The translations under genes were made by a program, and so were the position numbers. Of a DNA stretch of 64,000 nucleotides, positions 10,413 to 24,099 are shown piece by piece. Each line of letters starts with the position of its first letter. The first letter of the stretch is position 1. A model generated the notes under the pieces. That model was not told the DNA's origin. It was given only the letters and a program-made list of their open reading frames with translations, and made no database searches. Origin of the DNA: Chamaecrista fasciculata (Eukaryota > Streptophyta > Magnoliopsida > Fabales > Fabaceae); the NCBI GenBank assembly GCA_003254925.1, contig QANZ01033837.1, positions 66,945-130,944 on the forward strand, in the 5' to 3' direction.

Positions 10413-12010
10413 TCACCTTCTCCACTGGGGTTGGATCAACTTATCGGAATTTGAGAATATCCCTAGAACATAGTTAGAGTGAGAAATGGAGACATGAGTA
10501 ATGGAGTTAGATGCCCAAAAACAAGCAGCATAGCTTTAGCCATCTTGGTTAACTACTGAATTAAAGTAGAATTAGGCATGAATGAAAAAGAACATAATTT
10601 CCCAACAATAAAACCCTTTATGGGTTGCTACCAAAAAAAACCCTTTATGGGCACGTACAACTTTAAAAGACACATAAATTTCAATCCAAATGTTTAAATA
10701 ATCTGCAAATGAAAAGGTATAAACAAAAGTGCAGAATCTTGAATTTCTTACCAGTTCCATCCCTTGAAGATGACAGTGATCTGTCAGTCCTAATCAATCC
10801 TCTGCTGCTCATGGCTAATAGTCTTTCCGCCCGAGGAGAAAATGAGCCCAATTTTCCATTAAACGAAGATGAAAGTGAATGCCTCCTGGCTATACCATTT
10901 TTATCTACCAATTCAGTAGCAAACCTGGGAGAGCCTTGTGCTCTTAGCTTAGCTTTTGCAGATTCAGTAGGGGCCATATAGCTGGGAAGTCTTGGACTTG
11001 GAGTGTTATGAGCCCCGTTTTCTTGACTATCGAAATTGGCAGGCAATGAAGCTCTTCTCAGGGAGTTCTTAGAGTTCACTTTGCCATTCAAATCCTCGCT
11101 GACTCCTTGAATAACATCGTCACTAACTTTTTTTATGCTAGTCTGCAAGTCAGCGATAGGATTATCATGTAATTTGTCATGCTCATCTTCCACCAGCTTT
11201 CCCAGATTCTTTTCAAGATCAGACTGATTAGCTTTTGATGTTGCCAAATTTTTCACTTTCTCAACTGAGACACTTGAGCCATGCTCTGAAACATCAGTGA
11301 CAGCATGCCCTGAAGAAAGTTTTCCAGTTATGGGTTTTCTTTTCTCATTAGTAGTCTCAGATCTATTAGAAACACTCTGCACTGAAGCAGATTTAGTATT
11401 ACTTTTAACTTCCTTTGGTGAATGTTCGTGGGATGAATGTATTTTGCTTCCTGAAACCGTTTTTGGAGGTCGTTTATGTTTCTTAGAATCAGAGATTGAG
11501 CTCTCATCAACTTTCACACCAGAAGCTTTCTGGGCATTTCTTTTAACTTTGCTTTCCTTATTTTCAACTATTTGATGGCTGTCACTCTTCTCACTGGACA
11601 TCAAGTCAAGTTTCTTCTCCGATTTGGGAAGAGGTTCCCAAAAATGTGACCTTGTCCAACGGTCAAGCCACTCCCAAGCAAAGTTGGGTACTTCAGGATT
11701 TAGATGTAAAGAAACTGTTGAGGATGACGAACCAAGAAGCTGCAAGTGATAAAGCATATTGAGACAATGTTAGTCTTAAACAATAAGAGGAAAAAACGGA
11801 ACAAGAGGAGATCATGCACTATTTTCATTCATTCATTGCCTGTGTAGTGTCGTGCACATCAATAAAAATAAAAAGGCAAGTCAATTAAAGTGTTTAATTG
11901 GGTGAAGTTAGTCAGAAACCTATAAACTGTAAACTTATCAACTTACAATCAGAACCTAAAACATAAGGTTCACAGGTTAAGTAACAAAATAGACAACTTT
12001 TATAAGGCAT

Positions 12011-12044
<34 letters not shown>

Positions 12045-14129
12045 GGGATTGCAGGAAATAACTCTCTTTAGATAAGGCATTGCAAGAGGATTTCCTACCT
12101 TGTGCGCAAAGACACTCTTAGACAGCTTCTCTGCCTGTGAATTCGTAACTACTCCAATAGAATCTGGAAGTTTAGCATCCTGACCAAGAAAATGTTAGAG
12201 ATTACTAATGTAGAGGAAATGAGAAGATATTTGTTGGCATTTAGCTTTGCACCTAAACTATGCAATTTGTATCTTAAATCAAGAGACTTTCCAATTGCAT
12301 GATATAAAGTACAATTTTCATTAGTTAAATTAGTGAATAACTTTTTACCTTACTGATCTTAAGGACTGCAATCCCAATATCAGAACGTCTAACCTTGTGA
12401 CCACGAACCAGTGCTTGAAGTTTTACTATTCCCTTCACACAGTATAAAGTAGAAACAGCTTGTCTTCTTACTAAGCGGCCACGAATAAGAGCTTGAAGTT
12501 GTATGATACCTTTGAGTGTTTGAAATTCCCGGCGAGCCTTCAATTAAGTAATATAGAAACCACTTTAACAATTCATTAAAGATGCTAAACACAAATAAAA
12601 AGCCATAGATGAAACATGCTAAAAGGATAACTGATGTTCCAATTAAAGTACAAGATTACTAATTTAAAAATTAGGAAATCAATATCTAAAATATTCAATA
12701 GGTTAGTCAATCCAGAAGAGATATTAAAAAAAAAAAGAAACCTCAAAAATGACATGTTCAGATTAACAACATGGAAAATATAGAAGTTTTACTTTGTTTA
12801 TGTTTAAAGGGAAATTGTACAAATATAAGAAATTATTACCTGATAGCCTCTAAAAGCTGCCTGAGCTTTTATAGCCGCTTGTGCAAGCCTGTTTTTCTCA
12901 ACATCATCCTGTGAACCCAAATTAACAACAGCTTGCGTATTGGTGTCTTCATCCCCAGCTGAAGGAACAACCCTATCATTTGATGATCTACTAACTTCTA
13001 CCTTTTCCGAAAGCACGTCTTTAGTACCATTAGCTCCAGAAATGGGTGGGGATATCAGTGAAGTAGCTCCAGAAGTGGGTGTGGATATCAGTGAAGAATT
13101 CACAGGAATACGAGACATGGATCCATCAGAAGACACCAGCACATCCTGGTTACTTGAAGGTTTCTACACATAAGAATTGAAGTCACAATTAGAAATTTCT
13201 TATGACAATTAAAAGTCCCAGCTTCTACTGCAAAAAAGAAGCATATAACAGTGGCAGCAAAAGCAGAGTCTATCTAACAACTGGAAGATACATAAATTTT
13301 CACCACACAAGTTTCTAATAACTGCCACTGCTTTTGGAAAGCATGAGAAGAGCAATGGAGATTATTGTATCTAAACCTAAAACAGGGTAATACACATACT
13401 ATACATAAGAACGCACAACCATTTTTTACTTTAAAATGATTTAGGCTAAAACATTCCAGGCAACCACAAAACAGGTTAAAAAGGATCAAAGCATTTCTTA
13501 GATTATTTTCACCACATCAAACATTTAAATCACAAAAAATAAAATTGCTACAAAAAGCTCTTGAATTGAAACAAAACACAAAACAGACAACAGGAATAAT
13601 ATGGTAAAAGGAATGCTAGGTACCATTGCTATATTATTCTTTTTCTAGATTCGGATTATTTTAGTAAGTTTATGCTTAGGTCTCAAACTCAAGTATTTAG
13701 CACCATCTCTAATCAGTTATCAAATAATTAGTGAAGAATAATCAACTGTATATTCAGCAATGTGATATCTTCATTGTAGTGATATAAAACCTCATCATAG
13801 TTATGATGCCTAGGTCGATTTCCTTTGACTCAACCTATGTTCTTTTCTCTAAGAAATCTATTCCCCTTCAACTAGGACACACTGATACCGTTCACACTTC
13901 ACAGCACCCAAACAGAAACCACTTTGGCTTTTGAAATCCATCATATTGCTTTTAAACCACCCTTACCTGAAAAACCCTGCCTTTCGTGCTTCATAAACAC
14001 AAAAAGATGCCAATCACAACAACAAAAGATTTTACTTACCAAGTTATTTCTTTTGCCAGATGGATTAGACTTGGATGATTTCTTCCCTGAGAACAAGGTT
14101 TTTATCCATTTTCCCGGAGATTTTCCCAT
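10413..14129 (-). CDS. IQ67-domain (IQD) calmodulin-binding protein
   Basis: Six coding exons joined in frame: 14040-14129, 12840-13163, 12349-12537, 12099-12179, 10752-11739 and 10413-10462, giving 573 residues. The start MGKSPGKWIKTLFSGKKSSK is the basic N-terminal signature of the IQD28-31 group. The IQ67 domain (about residues 124-190) has three IQ motifs (IKAQAAFRGYQARREF, LQALIRGRLVRRQA, LQALVRGHKVRRSD). The phase-0 intron falls between RGYQ and ARREF, the diagnostic position for this family. The long Ser/Lys-rich fifth exon carries microtubule-association-type motifs (PRLPSYMAPTESAKAKLRAQ), and the 16-codon last exon ends QPQWRR. IQD proteins are calmodulin-recruiting scaffolds on microtubules or in the nucleus. 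A 5'-UTR intron is likely, with an acceptor near 14184 and a donor near 14723. Confidence 0.92.
12010..12038. repeat. (TA)n microsatellite in IQD intron 4
   Basis: A run of TA dinucleotides within the intron between exons 4 and 5 of the IQD gene. Confidence 0.8.
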
Positions 14130-15122
14130 GACGAAGAAGAAGATCAATCCTTCCAGAAACACAGAACTCAAGTATCAAAAATCTGCAACATGAATATACA
14201 ACTGAAACTCAATTACATGTTAACTAAGAAAGCTTTATTTTACTAACAAGGAAGGAGATGTAAAAAAGGAAGAACTTCTCAGTACAACGTCAGTACGGTA
14301 ATATGGCATTCTTTTCATAGATAAAAGCAAGAGATCAATAACTCACAGGCTTGCAACTTAGTAGCCGTTATGCACAAAGTATAACCATGAAGAGATTTTG
14401 AAAAAAAAAAATTCCAAATTTCAAATTTTGCACAACACTGACAAAAAGTAAAAAACAGATGAGCTGAGATGGAAAGCACTGGGATTGCAATTAATTCTTG
14501 ACAGTACCAACCAAGGAGTCAAATTCATAATTTCCTTATACAGAACAAAACACAACAAAACAGAACAAAAATTAATGAAATCAGAGTACCAACCAAGTGA
14601 AAACCCATCTGGGGTGAAAACGATTCAAATTAACAAATGAAGGACAAATTAAGAAAAAAAACTTTAAAAGAAGTTTTTCTTCTTTTAAAAAGAAAAGAAA
14701 AAAAGGTAGATCAAAACAGTACCTGAGATGCGGCAGCAGTAGGAACCCTAAATCTCCATTACTGAAGAACAAGACAAGAACAAGCGAAACCAGTGAAGAC
14801 AGAGAAGAAGCAGAATCAAATCAAGTAATAACACGTATAAGTGGTTGGGTTAGGAAAAATGAAGACTAAATCTCACAAGAAATGATGAGGAAGAAGAAAG
14901 ATTAAAAGAAAAGAAAAATGTACCAATCATGAAGAAGGAGAAGAAGAAGAAATTGAGCTTTGGAGCAAAGTTTCCTGTGTGTTACAGTTACAGTAGTGAC
15001 ACATGTAGAGAGAGACAGAGGAGCTAACATAGCGGAAGCTGAAAACCCCAAAAGGCGTCATAGATTCCCCCTTACGAGGTTTGAACTTCCAAAATAGATC
15101 AATAATTTTTCTTTCCAAAAAA
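14130..15122 (-). promoter_or_regulatory. 5' UTR, UTR intron and promoter of the IQD gene
   Basis: Reading on the minus strand, CCGCATCTCAG|GTACTG (about 14723) makes a donor and TGTTGCAG (about 14184) an acceptor, framing a 5'-UTR intron of roughly 540 bp. The upstream exon is purine-rich and contains a minimal upstream frame, ATGGAGATTTAG. The transcription start is probably near 15000; no certain TATA box is seen. Confidence 0.5.
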
Positions 15123-15795
15123 GACTAAAATTCTATTTTGGTCTTAGATGTATGAGTATTTTTTCAATGTGGTCCCTTATAGATTTTTTTTTCCCTCAAT
15201 TTTAATCCCTAAAAGATTTTCTTGTTATTAATGTCGTTCCTTTTATCTAATATTCAATTAAATTTGTGGCTTAATATTGTTGATTGGAGATATGATTTTT
15301 GTTAGTTAATCATATAATATTTTAACTGACCTATAAGTAAATTTTATTTTATAATTAATAAAACAAATTTTTAAAAAATCTAAAAAATCATATAAAATAT
15401 AAAAAATGATTAATAATGATTATCTTTAACAATAAAATAATATATTCATGTAACAATTAATATGTTATGTTATTAAATAATGATATTTTCTATTGATATT
15501 GTTATCTAATCAATAGTTAAAGGAAAAAACTTATATCAAGTTCCTTATAAGAATATTTTCTCTCTATCATGATTGGTCATGTTTAAATTTTTTGCCGCGT
15601 ATCAAATATCGATTGGAGAACTTGATAGCAGAATATAAGAAACTTTATATAAGTTTTGCCCATAGTTAAAACTTAGATAAAGTAACACCAACATTGATAA
15701 CCAAACAAATTGCGAGAATTGAATTGAAAAGAGAAATCTAAGAGGGATCAAATTGAAAAAAAATGAACATGTGAGACTAAAATGAAGTTTTAGTC
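15123..15795. mobile_element. Inverted-repeat element with GACTAAAA ends
   Basis: The left end GACTAAAATTCTATTTTGGT and the reverse complement of the right end, GACTAAAACTTCATTTTAGT, agree at most positions. The inner arms carry CCTCAATTTTAATCCCT and GGGATCAAATTGAAAA. It is about 673 bp, non-coding, and lies just upstream of the IQD promoter. The insertion site is an A-run, so the target duplication is unclear. Confidence 0.6.
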
Positions 15796-17376
15796 AAAAT
15801 AATGTAGGTACCTTAGCCTTCTAATTTCTAAAGATCAACCTCTACTAGGGTTTCTAATTTGATACAACAAATTAAAAACCCAATAGAAAGTTAACACCTT
15901 TTCATGCAAATTAAGTTGCAATGTTGTATTTTTGTGCCTTTTTACAATTCTTAAGTAAGGATTATAATAAGAAAATCTGTATCTATATGATAAACAGAGC
16001 AGATAGACCACATAGGTGAGGATGAGATGAATGAAGATGGATTATTAATAATATTGATTAATTTAAATTAAGGTACATCATGTTGTCCAATCATAACATG
16101 GAGGTTGTAGGATAAACGGGTAACATGGAAACAACATTTCATTCCTATGGACCCTATTTTTTGCATCCATTAGTGGGGTGTGTGATTATGTGGGTACTTC
16201 TCATATCTCAATGCGCCAAATTTTCTATGAATCTATCTATCTGTCTTTTGGAAGTTACTATCATAAGGGAATAGGAATAATCATGGACAGTTTGCAAATT
16301 GAAAAGCCACACATTTTTCTTCTTCTTGTAAATTAATCTCTGTAAATTCGTTAGAAACAAAAGTAAGGCCGTTTAGGTTTTTAGGTCTTTTTACCCATTT
16401 CTTCTCTTTCTTAGATAGAATGGAGTCTTCACGCTATGCATATATGTCCTTTGCAAATTGAAGCTTCAGAGTTCAGACACCATTTCAGCCACTTTTAGCA
16501 TACTTTCACTTTATAGTGTATACTAAAGAGGCTGAAGTGCTAAAGTGTAAGAGAAAAGTAGATAGAGAGAGATAGGTTGAGTTATAGATATTTATAAACT
16601 AACTGAAGTACCAAATAAAAATAAAGAAAGAAAGAAAAAAAAATAAATCAATAGAGAGTTGAAAAATAGAAAGAGATCTAATTATTAGATTTTATACTTC
16701 ATCGAATCTTTTTCAGTCTTTTCAGAGTAGATCAATACTTAAGTGATATATAAGACTAGCTAAAATGTGAGGAAATAAATATGGGAAGAAAGATGAATCA
16801 ATGAAATTGATATAAAAAAAAATCATCAATCATACATAACACTTGAATCACTTTTAACATACTTTCATTTTAGCTTATCTCAAATCCAATCTTGTTTGAA
16901 ATTGAAACTTGAATGAAAGCACTAACAAAATGAAGACATTTCGTGTCTTTGACAAAACCAATTCTTGTCATTACAAATCGTCTTTTGCCGATTAATTTTG
17001 ACCCATTTGATTATGCATTCCCGATAAAGGGAACATAGAATTGTTTTCGGGTTCATTTTACGGAGAGCTAGAGCCTAGAAGCCAAGGCCCGCTTTTAATA
17101 GTGAACAAAAAAAATCAAAGAAGATGTGCACAATTACAATATCATATTTTCTCTTAAAGAAAGAAAAAATTGACTTCTTTAATATGTAACATAACATTAC
17201 GTTAACTTTTATTTTTGGTTATGAAAAAACAAATTTCTTTTTGTTTTTGTTTTTGTTTTTCTTTTGCTCATTCAGTATCTGGTTTGTTTCGATTAATTTG
17301 AATTCGATCCACATGTACATCTAATTTTTAGTGAGAGAGTCTCTGTAATTACATTCGCAATGTCTCAAATTTAAAA
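15796..17376. other. Intergenic, no gene supported
   Basis: AT-rich DNA with no open frame longer than background, no clear repeat and no RNA gene seen. Confidence 0.4.
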
Positions 17377-17392
17377 TTTTACTTAAATGACC

Positions 17393-17577
17393 AACAAGTG
17401 TTTGGTGTAGCGGCTAGGCGAGTTACATCATTGGAAGATGACTCAAGTTCAATCCTTAGAGTCGACATTGTTGGGAGGACTCTGGTCATTTTGTCTCTAA
17501 AGTCCGAATGGAATTAGTCTTCACTTAAACCGTTACACAGATAGGCGGGGATACCCATGACTTAACCGGAAATTTTT
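17393..17577 (+). mobile_element. tRNA-derived SINE
   Basis: A 185-bp element. It has a Pol III box A match (TGGTGTAGCGG) and a degenerate box B (AGTTCAATCC) 40-50 bp downstream, and ends in a T-run. It is flanked by TTTTACTTAAATGACC (17377-17392) and TTTTACATAAATGATC (17578-17593), a 16-bp target duplication with two mismatches. Its 3' half shares GGAATTAGTC and GATACCC motifs with the younger copy at 45689-45876. Confidence 0.65.
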
Positions 17578-17593
17578 TTTTACATAAATGATC

Positions 17594-18339
17594 CTAAGTC
17601 ATTACAAATTTAAATCAACTTCATATTGATAACTCTTAATTTGGTTTCCATTAGCAATAAAAGGTGATTTTTTGTAGAAATTGTTTTGCCTCCCTAAATT
17701 ATCACTATGTTTCATTTAATTCCTAAAAGATACAATATTTTATTAATTCAATTGTTTTATTATAGTAAATCAATTAATTTGTCTCTCAAATATGCGGAAA
17801 TTTTTAATTGATCTTTAAAATATTCCCTTTAAAGATGTATTTATAATTAAGTTTATCATTTTATGAATAAATTAGGAAATTTATTATCTATCAAGAATTA
17901 AATCCCATTTCACTGTTATTTTTACTATAATATGATCATTTTCTAAAAATTATTCACCAATCAACGAAAAAAAAAGGAGAATAGATATTGAAAAAGAAAA
18001 ATCCAAGCCCAATAGAGACCATAAACAAACAAACTCATTTGTCTCGTGTGGGTTCGGTATAGTTGTGAAGTCAGCCCATGGTTCACAAACTAGTATTCTG
18101 GGACATCACAGTTCTTTTTCGTTCTTTCCTTGGGCTACAAAATTATTTTTAATAAGATTAGACCCACTATTAATTTGGTTAAACTTAAAACACTAATTCA
18201 AGAATGGCCAAAGTCTTATTTTAGTCACTATATTTGTTCAAAGTTCTGTTTTGGTTTCTATTTTTTTTTTCCATTTTGGTCCTTAAAGTTTTCAGAAAGT
18301 TCCACCATTAGTCCTAACCAATTTCCATCATCTTTTTTA
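17594..18339. repeat. Intergenic with 'TTTTGGTTTCT' repeat arm
   Basis: From about 18200 the motif series TTTTAGTCACT / TTTTGGTTTCT / TTTTGGTCCTTAAAG is another arm of the family seen at 5163 and 24515, apparently interrupted by the foldback at 18340. The rest shows nothing recognisable. Confidence 0.45.
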
Positions 18340-18735
18340 AGGTAAATTACACTTTGGTACCTTGTGGTTTGACCCTATTTCACTTTGGTACCTTGTGGTT
18401 TAAAACTTGACACTTTGGTACCCTGTGGTATTCTCCATTAATACTTTTGTACCCTTTGGGTTTATTTTGTAATTTTAACCATAAAAAATTTTACAAAAAT
18501 TACATATTGAATATTTTTTTAAAAATTTTTCATTTTAGTCTCTAGATAATATGTATCTAGGGACCTATTTGTAATTTTTTAAAAAAATTTTGGGGTCAAT
18601 ATGTAATTTTTGCAAAATTTGTTTTGGTTAAAATTACAAAATAGCTCCAAAGGGTACCAAAGTGTTAATGGAGAATACCACAGGGTATCAAAGTGTCAAG
18701 TTTCAAACCACAGGGTACCAAAGTGTAATTTACCC
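18340..18735. mobile_element. GGGTAAATT foldback element
   Basis: The left arm AGGTAAATTACACTTTGGTA and the right arm (reverse complement GGGTAAATTACACTTTGGTA) pair along much of the 396 bp. The centre holds the motif TCTAGATAATATGTATCTAG. It is flanked directly on both sides by TTTTTTA (18333-18339, 18736-18742). No coding capacity. The same family occurs at 61629-61986, with fragments at 9600 and 39258. Confidence 0.7.
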
Positions 18736-18742
18736 TTTTTTA

Positions 18743-19955
18743 TTACAAGAAAATAAAAATTTGATTTTTATCCCCCAAAATTTTTCTCTTTTGCATTATG
18801 GCCCTTTCTCTTTTGTAATAAGGATCAAAATGCAATAAAAAAATAAAATAGGACTGAAAACGTAACTCAATAATGCACCATGTTCAAGAACACCGGACCT
18901 CTGCGGAACCGATGCTATGAACCACCACAAAAACCACCAACCTCCTCTGTCGTAAAATCACCACCAACGTCGACACCTAAAAAATTGTATAATGTGTAAA
19001 AATGTAGGAGGAGCTTGTGCATTTTAACCTTGAACGTTTAAAACCAAAAATTTATTGACATATATATAGTTTAATTCAATAAAACAAATATATGTATATA
19101 TATAGTCTATGATTGACGAAAGAGAAAATATCTTGATGTACTAATGAACTGGCTTAGAGAAATATTATACAATTATACGCATAACCCATTTGCGACAAAC
19201 AGACAATTCAAGTGGCCAATATATTACCCAATAAGCATAGCAAAACCAGCTATGCATGCAAGAGGAAATAATGCTCAAAATTCTGCTTTTATATTAGATC
19301 TTGTCCTTTCCCATCCACCCTATCTATTTTATCTTTATTTTAAGACTGTCCTATATTAAGCATTGCATGCTCTTTTTGATTTAAATATATTATCATCAAA
19401 AACAAATAATTAATATATAGGATTAGGTGAGACTATTTAAAACCATATTAAAGAATGTGTCACATAATTTTCCCAAGAGTGTGTTTGCCAACTTGGCCTC
19501 TTCACTTTTCAAATGCCCTCACTTTAGTGCAACACTCCACCGACACTAACTCCCAAAACTAAGAAACTCCAAAATCTTAGCTTCATCCATCACATATCTA
19601 TTTCTACAGTTATGCTATTAATGGTGACATCGATTGCTGATCGATCACTAATTTTACTGTTTATATATAGCTATATATATTTAAATGCAATGTTTATGGG
19701 AAACTAAAAAGCAACTTTATTTTTTTTGCATTTAAAAAGGTTATATTTATATTGATATTTACGTTATTGCTATTTCGATCAAGATAACTTATAAATGTGT
19801 TATCTGAGATCAAATTTGAATCCCTTCTCGTATACTCAATCTACATTGTCAATTGAGCTACAACTACAAGGTATAATTATTAGAAATATTCTTTTTTAGT
19901 ATGTTTGTAATACCCTCTTCTCAAGTTCAGCTTACGTTATAACTTATAACAACTA
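18743..19955. other. Intergenic, no gene supported
   Basis: AT-rich DNA. A 71-residue plus-strand frame at 19144-19359 has no recognisable domain or splice context, and I do not support it. Short ATATAT runs occur. Confidence 0.4.
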
Positions 19956-20228
19956 CTCCTTCCGGTTCTGAATATCTGATGTTTTGGAGAATTTTTTTGT
20001 TTCAAAATATCTGATATTTTATAAATTCAAGAGAACATTAATTATTCTTTTACCATCCTATCCCTATTAAATAAAATAGACTCATAAATAAATAAACATT
20101 TTTCAAATAATTTAATAGGAATAGTTTAGTCTTTTTATCTCATTTTTCTCTTCATTTTAGGTGAGCTAATCATTTCCTTAATCTATGTGCACTTACGTTA
20201 AATATTAGATATATAGAACTGGAGAGAG
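19956..20228. mobile_element. Stowaway-type MITE
   Basis: It starts CTCCTTCCGGTTCTGAATAT and ends with the reverse complement of CTCTCTCCAGTTCTATATAT, matching the CTCCNTCC Stowaway terminus, with a TA target duplication on each side (19954-19955, 20229-20230). It is 273 bp and lies about 550 bp upstream of the LRR receptor ATG, within its likely promoter. Confidence 0.8.
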
Positions 20229-20775
20229 TATTATTTAGGAGTTATGTTATGTTGACTTTGACTTCATTTGCATTACAGCTTGCAATTCTAGTGCCACGTG
20301 GCAATGTGCCGGTGACTATTTAATGCCATAGTAACCTCATTATGATTTTCCTAGTTTCATTCATCTTGCCTTTACACTCTCTTCATGACTTCATGCTTCC
20401 TACCCATATAATCCCACTATCTTTATTACTCTCTTTCATGGTGCCATCACTTTGCTTTTGAAATCTCACTCTTGTTTTTTTTTTACAGATCTCAGATTCG
20501 GATTTTCCTACCTACTCCACGTTTGTGAATATTTAAAGGAATCTTTTCTTGCAATCATTTATGCCATGAAAGAGAACCTTTTCAGCATATTGATTATTGA
20601 ATAGCTTTTCTCAGTAAATTATCACACTCTGATGGTACCCATAAACACAAGCCCAAGAATTTCGTTTGGCAATTCCTGCACAAAAGGTGTTTGAGAAATT
20701 GACTGTGACTGTCAAATCCTGCTTCTTCATGCCAAATTAATATCAATTTTTTTGTGTCCTGATTAAGAAGAGAAC

Positions 20776-23700
20776 ATGAAAATTTTCTGGGTTTCTTTCT
20801 TGTGCTTGTACCCAGCAATCATTCTTGTTCTGCTTAGTCCAAGTTCAAGAGCACAAGCACAACCATCTTCAAGTGAGAGTAGAATTCTTCTTCAAGTTCA
20901 GAAGTTTCTTGAATATCCTCAGATTCTTCAAGGATGGAGAAACTGGACCAGCTTCTGCTATCTTCCTCCCTCTCCTTCTCTCAAGATTGTCTGCTCCAAT
21001 TCCCATGTCACAGAATTAACCATTGTTGGAAACAAGGTTTCCTACCCATATGCTCAAACTCTTTCAGAAAGATTCTCCATTGATTCTTTCTTCACTGTCT
21101 TGACAAAGCTTTCAAGTTTGAAGGTTCTATCACTTGTTTCTTTGGGCTTGTGGGGCCCTTTACCAAACAAGGTTGATAGGTTCTGGTCACTTGAAGTGCT
21201 GAACATTAGCTCAAATTTCATCTATGGAGGAATCCCACCATCAATCTCTTCTCTGAAAAGTCTCAGGACTCTGGTTTTGGCTAATAATTTGTTCAATGGG
21301 AGTGTCCCAGATTTAAAATCACTAACTTCTCTTGAAGAGCTCAATCTGGGTGGTAACAAACTGGGTCCTGAATTCCCTTCATTGGGGAACAATCTTGTGA
21401 GGATTGTCTTGAAGAAAAATTACCTGAGATCTCAGATTCCACCCCAAATCATGCACTTCCAGAAACTTCAAGAATTTGACATATCCTCCAATTCATTCTC
21501 TGGAAGTATCCCTCCATCTCTCTTCTCTCTGCCTTCCATTTCCTACATAAACTTGGCTAAAAATCAACTCACTGGAGTCTTCTCTGTGAAAACAACCTGT
21601 AGTTCTAAGCTAAGATTTGTGGACATCTCACACAACCTTTTGATGGGAAAATTGCCACCCTGCATTGGATCAAAGTTGTCAAATCGCACTGTACTGTATT
21701 TTGGGAATTGTTTTTCAACTAGAAACTTATATGGTCAGCACCAAAACCCATATACATATTGCAAGAAGGAGAAAGCATTAGCAGTAAAGCCTATAGAGAC
21801 TAACCAGAAGAAGGAGTCAGATAAGAAAATATGGCCGGTGGTTGGAGTTGCTGCAGGTGCTGTTGGAGTTGCTGTGCTTTTGATACTGCTTATTCTGTTC
21901 ATCTGGAAAAAGTGTAAATCAGAGAGAGCAGAAGACAAGGAATTACACAGATCTGCATATAAATCCTCAAGACCAAATGTTAATGCAAGTAAGGCCACCT
22001 CTCTCATTTTTACTTTTGAGAAAATTATAGTATATCTCTTTAGTTTGGCTCAGTTCAGTTTAAGACTTCAATTTAATTCCTTGTAGGTTGTTTTATTATC
22101 GTTTGATGCATTTTTGGCTCCAATTTTAACGTAAACAATCATGCAAATGGTAAAACAATCAACAATTTTAATATTATAAATAGTTTTTTATTTTAGAAGG
22201 TGAAATAGTTTGCTTACTGCCAACAGTGGCTTTGAAGTACTATGAAAACTTTCAAGATACAAGTGAAATAATTCTTTTAACTATGAAACAGTTCATTCTT
22301 TATAGATGTCGTTATTTTTATTTAAAAAATTTTAATTATAAAGTACTACAATATAATATAATTAATTAGTACTTACAAAACTGATTATGAGTAAAATCAT
22401 ACAACTACAAAGTAAACTATATTTGAGAAAAAAAAATGCATATGATTGATGGTGCACATATTTCTCTTGATGTTGATGCATTAATTTGGTCTTCTTCTGT
22501 GTAAATAGGACGTGTTCCTCAGACAATGAGGTTATCTGCAGTTGGACTCCCACCATATCGAATTTTCACACTAGAGGAAATTGAAGATGCTACCAACAAC
22601 TTTGACCCATCAAATCTAATAGGAGAAGGATCTCAGGGAGGACAGGTAAAAAATTCTCATGGGATAACAACTCTATCTGTCATTTCATAATGGGGTTTCT
22701 ATTATACTGTATACTGACATGGAGCCCACAATCACGAGACCAAAGTTTTAAAATTTAATGGCATTTACTTACCTATTTACACAGCTCTATAAAGGTTGGC
22801 TCAGAGATGGTTCAGTTGTCCTGGTCAACTGTGTAGAAGTAATGCAGAAGAACTTGCCCCAAGGCAACATGCAGTACTTGGAGGTATTACACAATTTGAG
22901 GCATAGGCATTTGGTGAGTATCATAGGACACTGTGTCATCACTACTTCTCAGGACCATCTCCAACTAACAAGCAAAATATTCATTGTATTTGAGAACATC
23001 TCAAATGGATCATTGAGGGATCATCTTTCAGGTAAACAGTCAAATAGAAATGGATTAAGAGATTCTTACATAGTTTGACAAGATAAGTTGCTGCAAAAGC
23101 AGAGCTCTATAAATTTAAAAAAAAAAAACTTTGACACTAGTTTTGGTTTGACAGATTTGAGAAAGAAGCAGATTCTGAGGTGGCCACAAAGAATGGCAAT
23201 CACCATAGGCATTGCAAAAGGGACCCAGTTCTTGCACACAGGAGTGGTTCCTGGTATATTTGGCAATAATTTAAAGATTGACAACATTTTGCTGGATGAT
23301 AGTCTCAACCCAAAAGTTAGTGGATATAAAATTCCTCTGCCATATAAGGTTAGAACAAATAAATAATATACAATGTGACTGATTCTCACTTATACTTGTA
23401 ATGACTAACTAATGACACCCACCTTTGCATATATTTTCATTTTTCAGAATGGTTCTGAGAGCACACTCAACCAAGTTGGCAGGTATTTTATTAGTTTTGT
23501 ATGCCATTTCTTCTGTTTTCTCTGCCACTGAAGCATCAAGATTAATATGATTGTTATTCCCAAATAAACACAGAATGAATGAAGCTGAAAAGGAAGATAT
23601 CTATCAGTTTGGTGTTATTCTACTTGAAGTTATCACTGGTAAACGACTTACATCTACCAGTGAAATAGAGGAGCTGAAGGATGAGGTACCCCCTCTCAAG

Positions 23701-24099
23701 TTTTCTTCTTCCAAATCAGATAATTTTAGACCAAAAGTTCCACAAGTCATCATATTTTGCTAATCTTGCACACACATTTCATATTTCAAACTTCAAACCC
23801 ATATTTTCTTTTGGTCTGTTTCCTTTATCTTTAATTTATAGATTATCATATCATATTTTCATCAGATGGAGATAGGTTTATCAGAAGTATCATCAATACA
23901 AAGGAGTGTTGTTGATCCATCCATCCAGGGAACATATGCATATGAATCAATGAGAACTGCAGTTCAAATCACAATAAATTGTCTCTCCAAAGTTTCTAGT
24001 AAGCGGCCTTCAATAGAGGATGTTCTTTGGAATTTGCAGTATTCAATACAAGTCCAAGAGGCATGGACCAGCAGTGGAAACCTCAGTACAAAATTTTAA
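20776..24099 (+). CDS. Inactive LRR receptor-like kinase (At3g03770-like)
   Basis: Seven exons in frame: 20776-21988, 22509-22645, 22785-23031, 23155-23348, 23448-23482, 23574-23685, 23866-24099; 723 residues. There is a signal peptide (about 1-26), an N-terminal LRR cap region, extracellular LRRs (about 110-320, e.g. LEVLNISSNFIYGGIPPSIS), and a membrane helix at about 352-377. The cytoplasmic part is kinase-like but degenerate. The glycine loop reads GEGSQGG, the ATP-binding lysine site is VVLVNCVEV (no VAIK Lys), the catalytic loop is PGIFGNNLKIDNILLD (no HRD Asp), and DFG is replaced by SGY. It therefore matches the plant group annotated as probable inactive LRR kinases and should act as a pseudokinase co-receptor or scaffold at the plasma membrane. 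The ligand is unknown. Upstream DNA holds a Stowaway MITE. Confidence 0.92.

Noticed and set aside
17400..17460. tRNA-like Pol III boxes
   Set aside because: Boxes A and B are present but no cloverleaf can be formed; target duplications show a SINE, not a tRNA gene. The same applies at 45700-45760.
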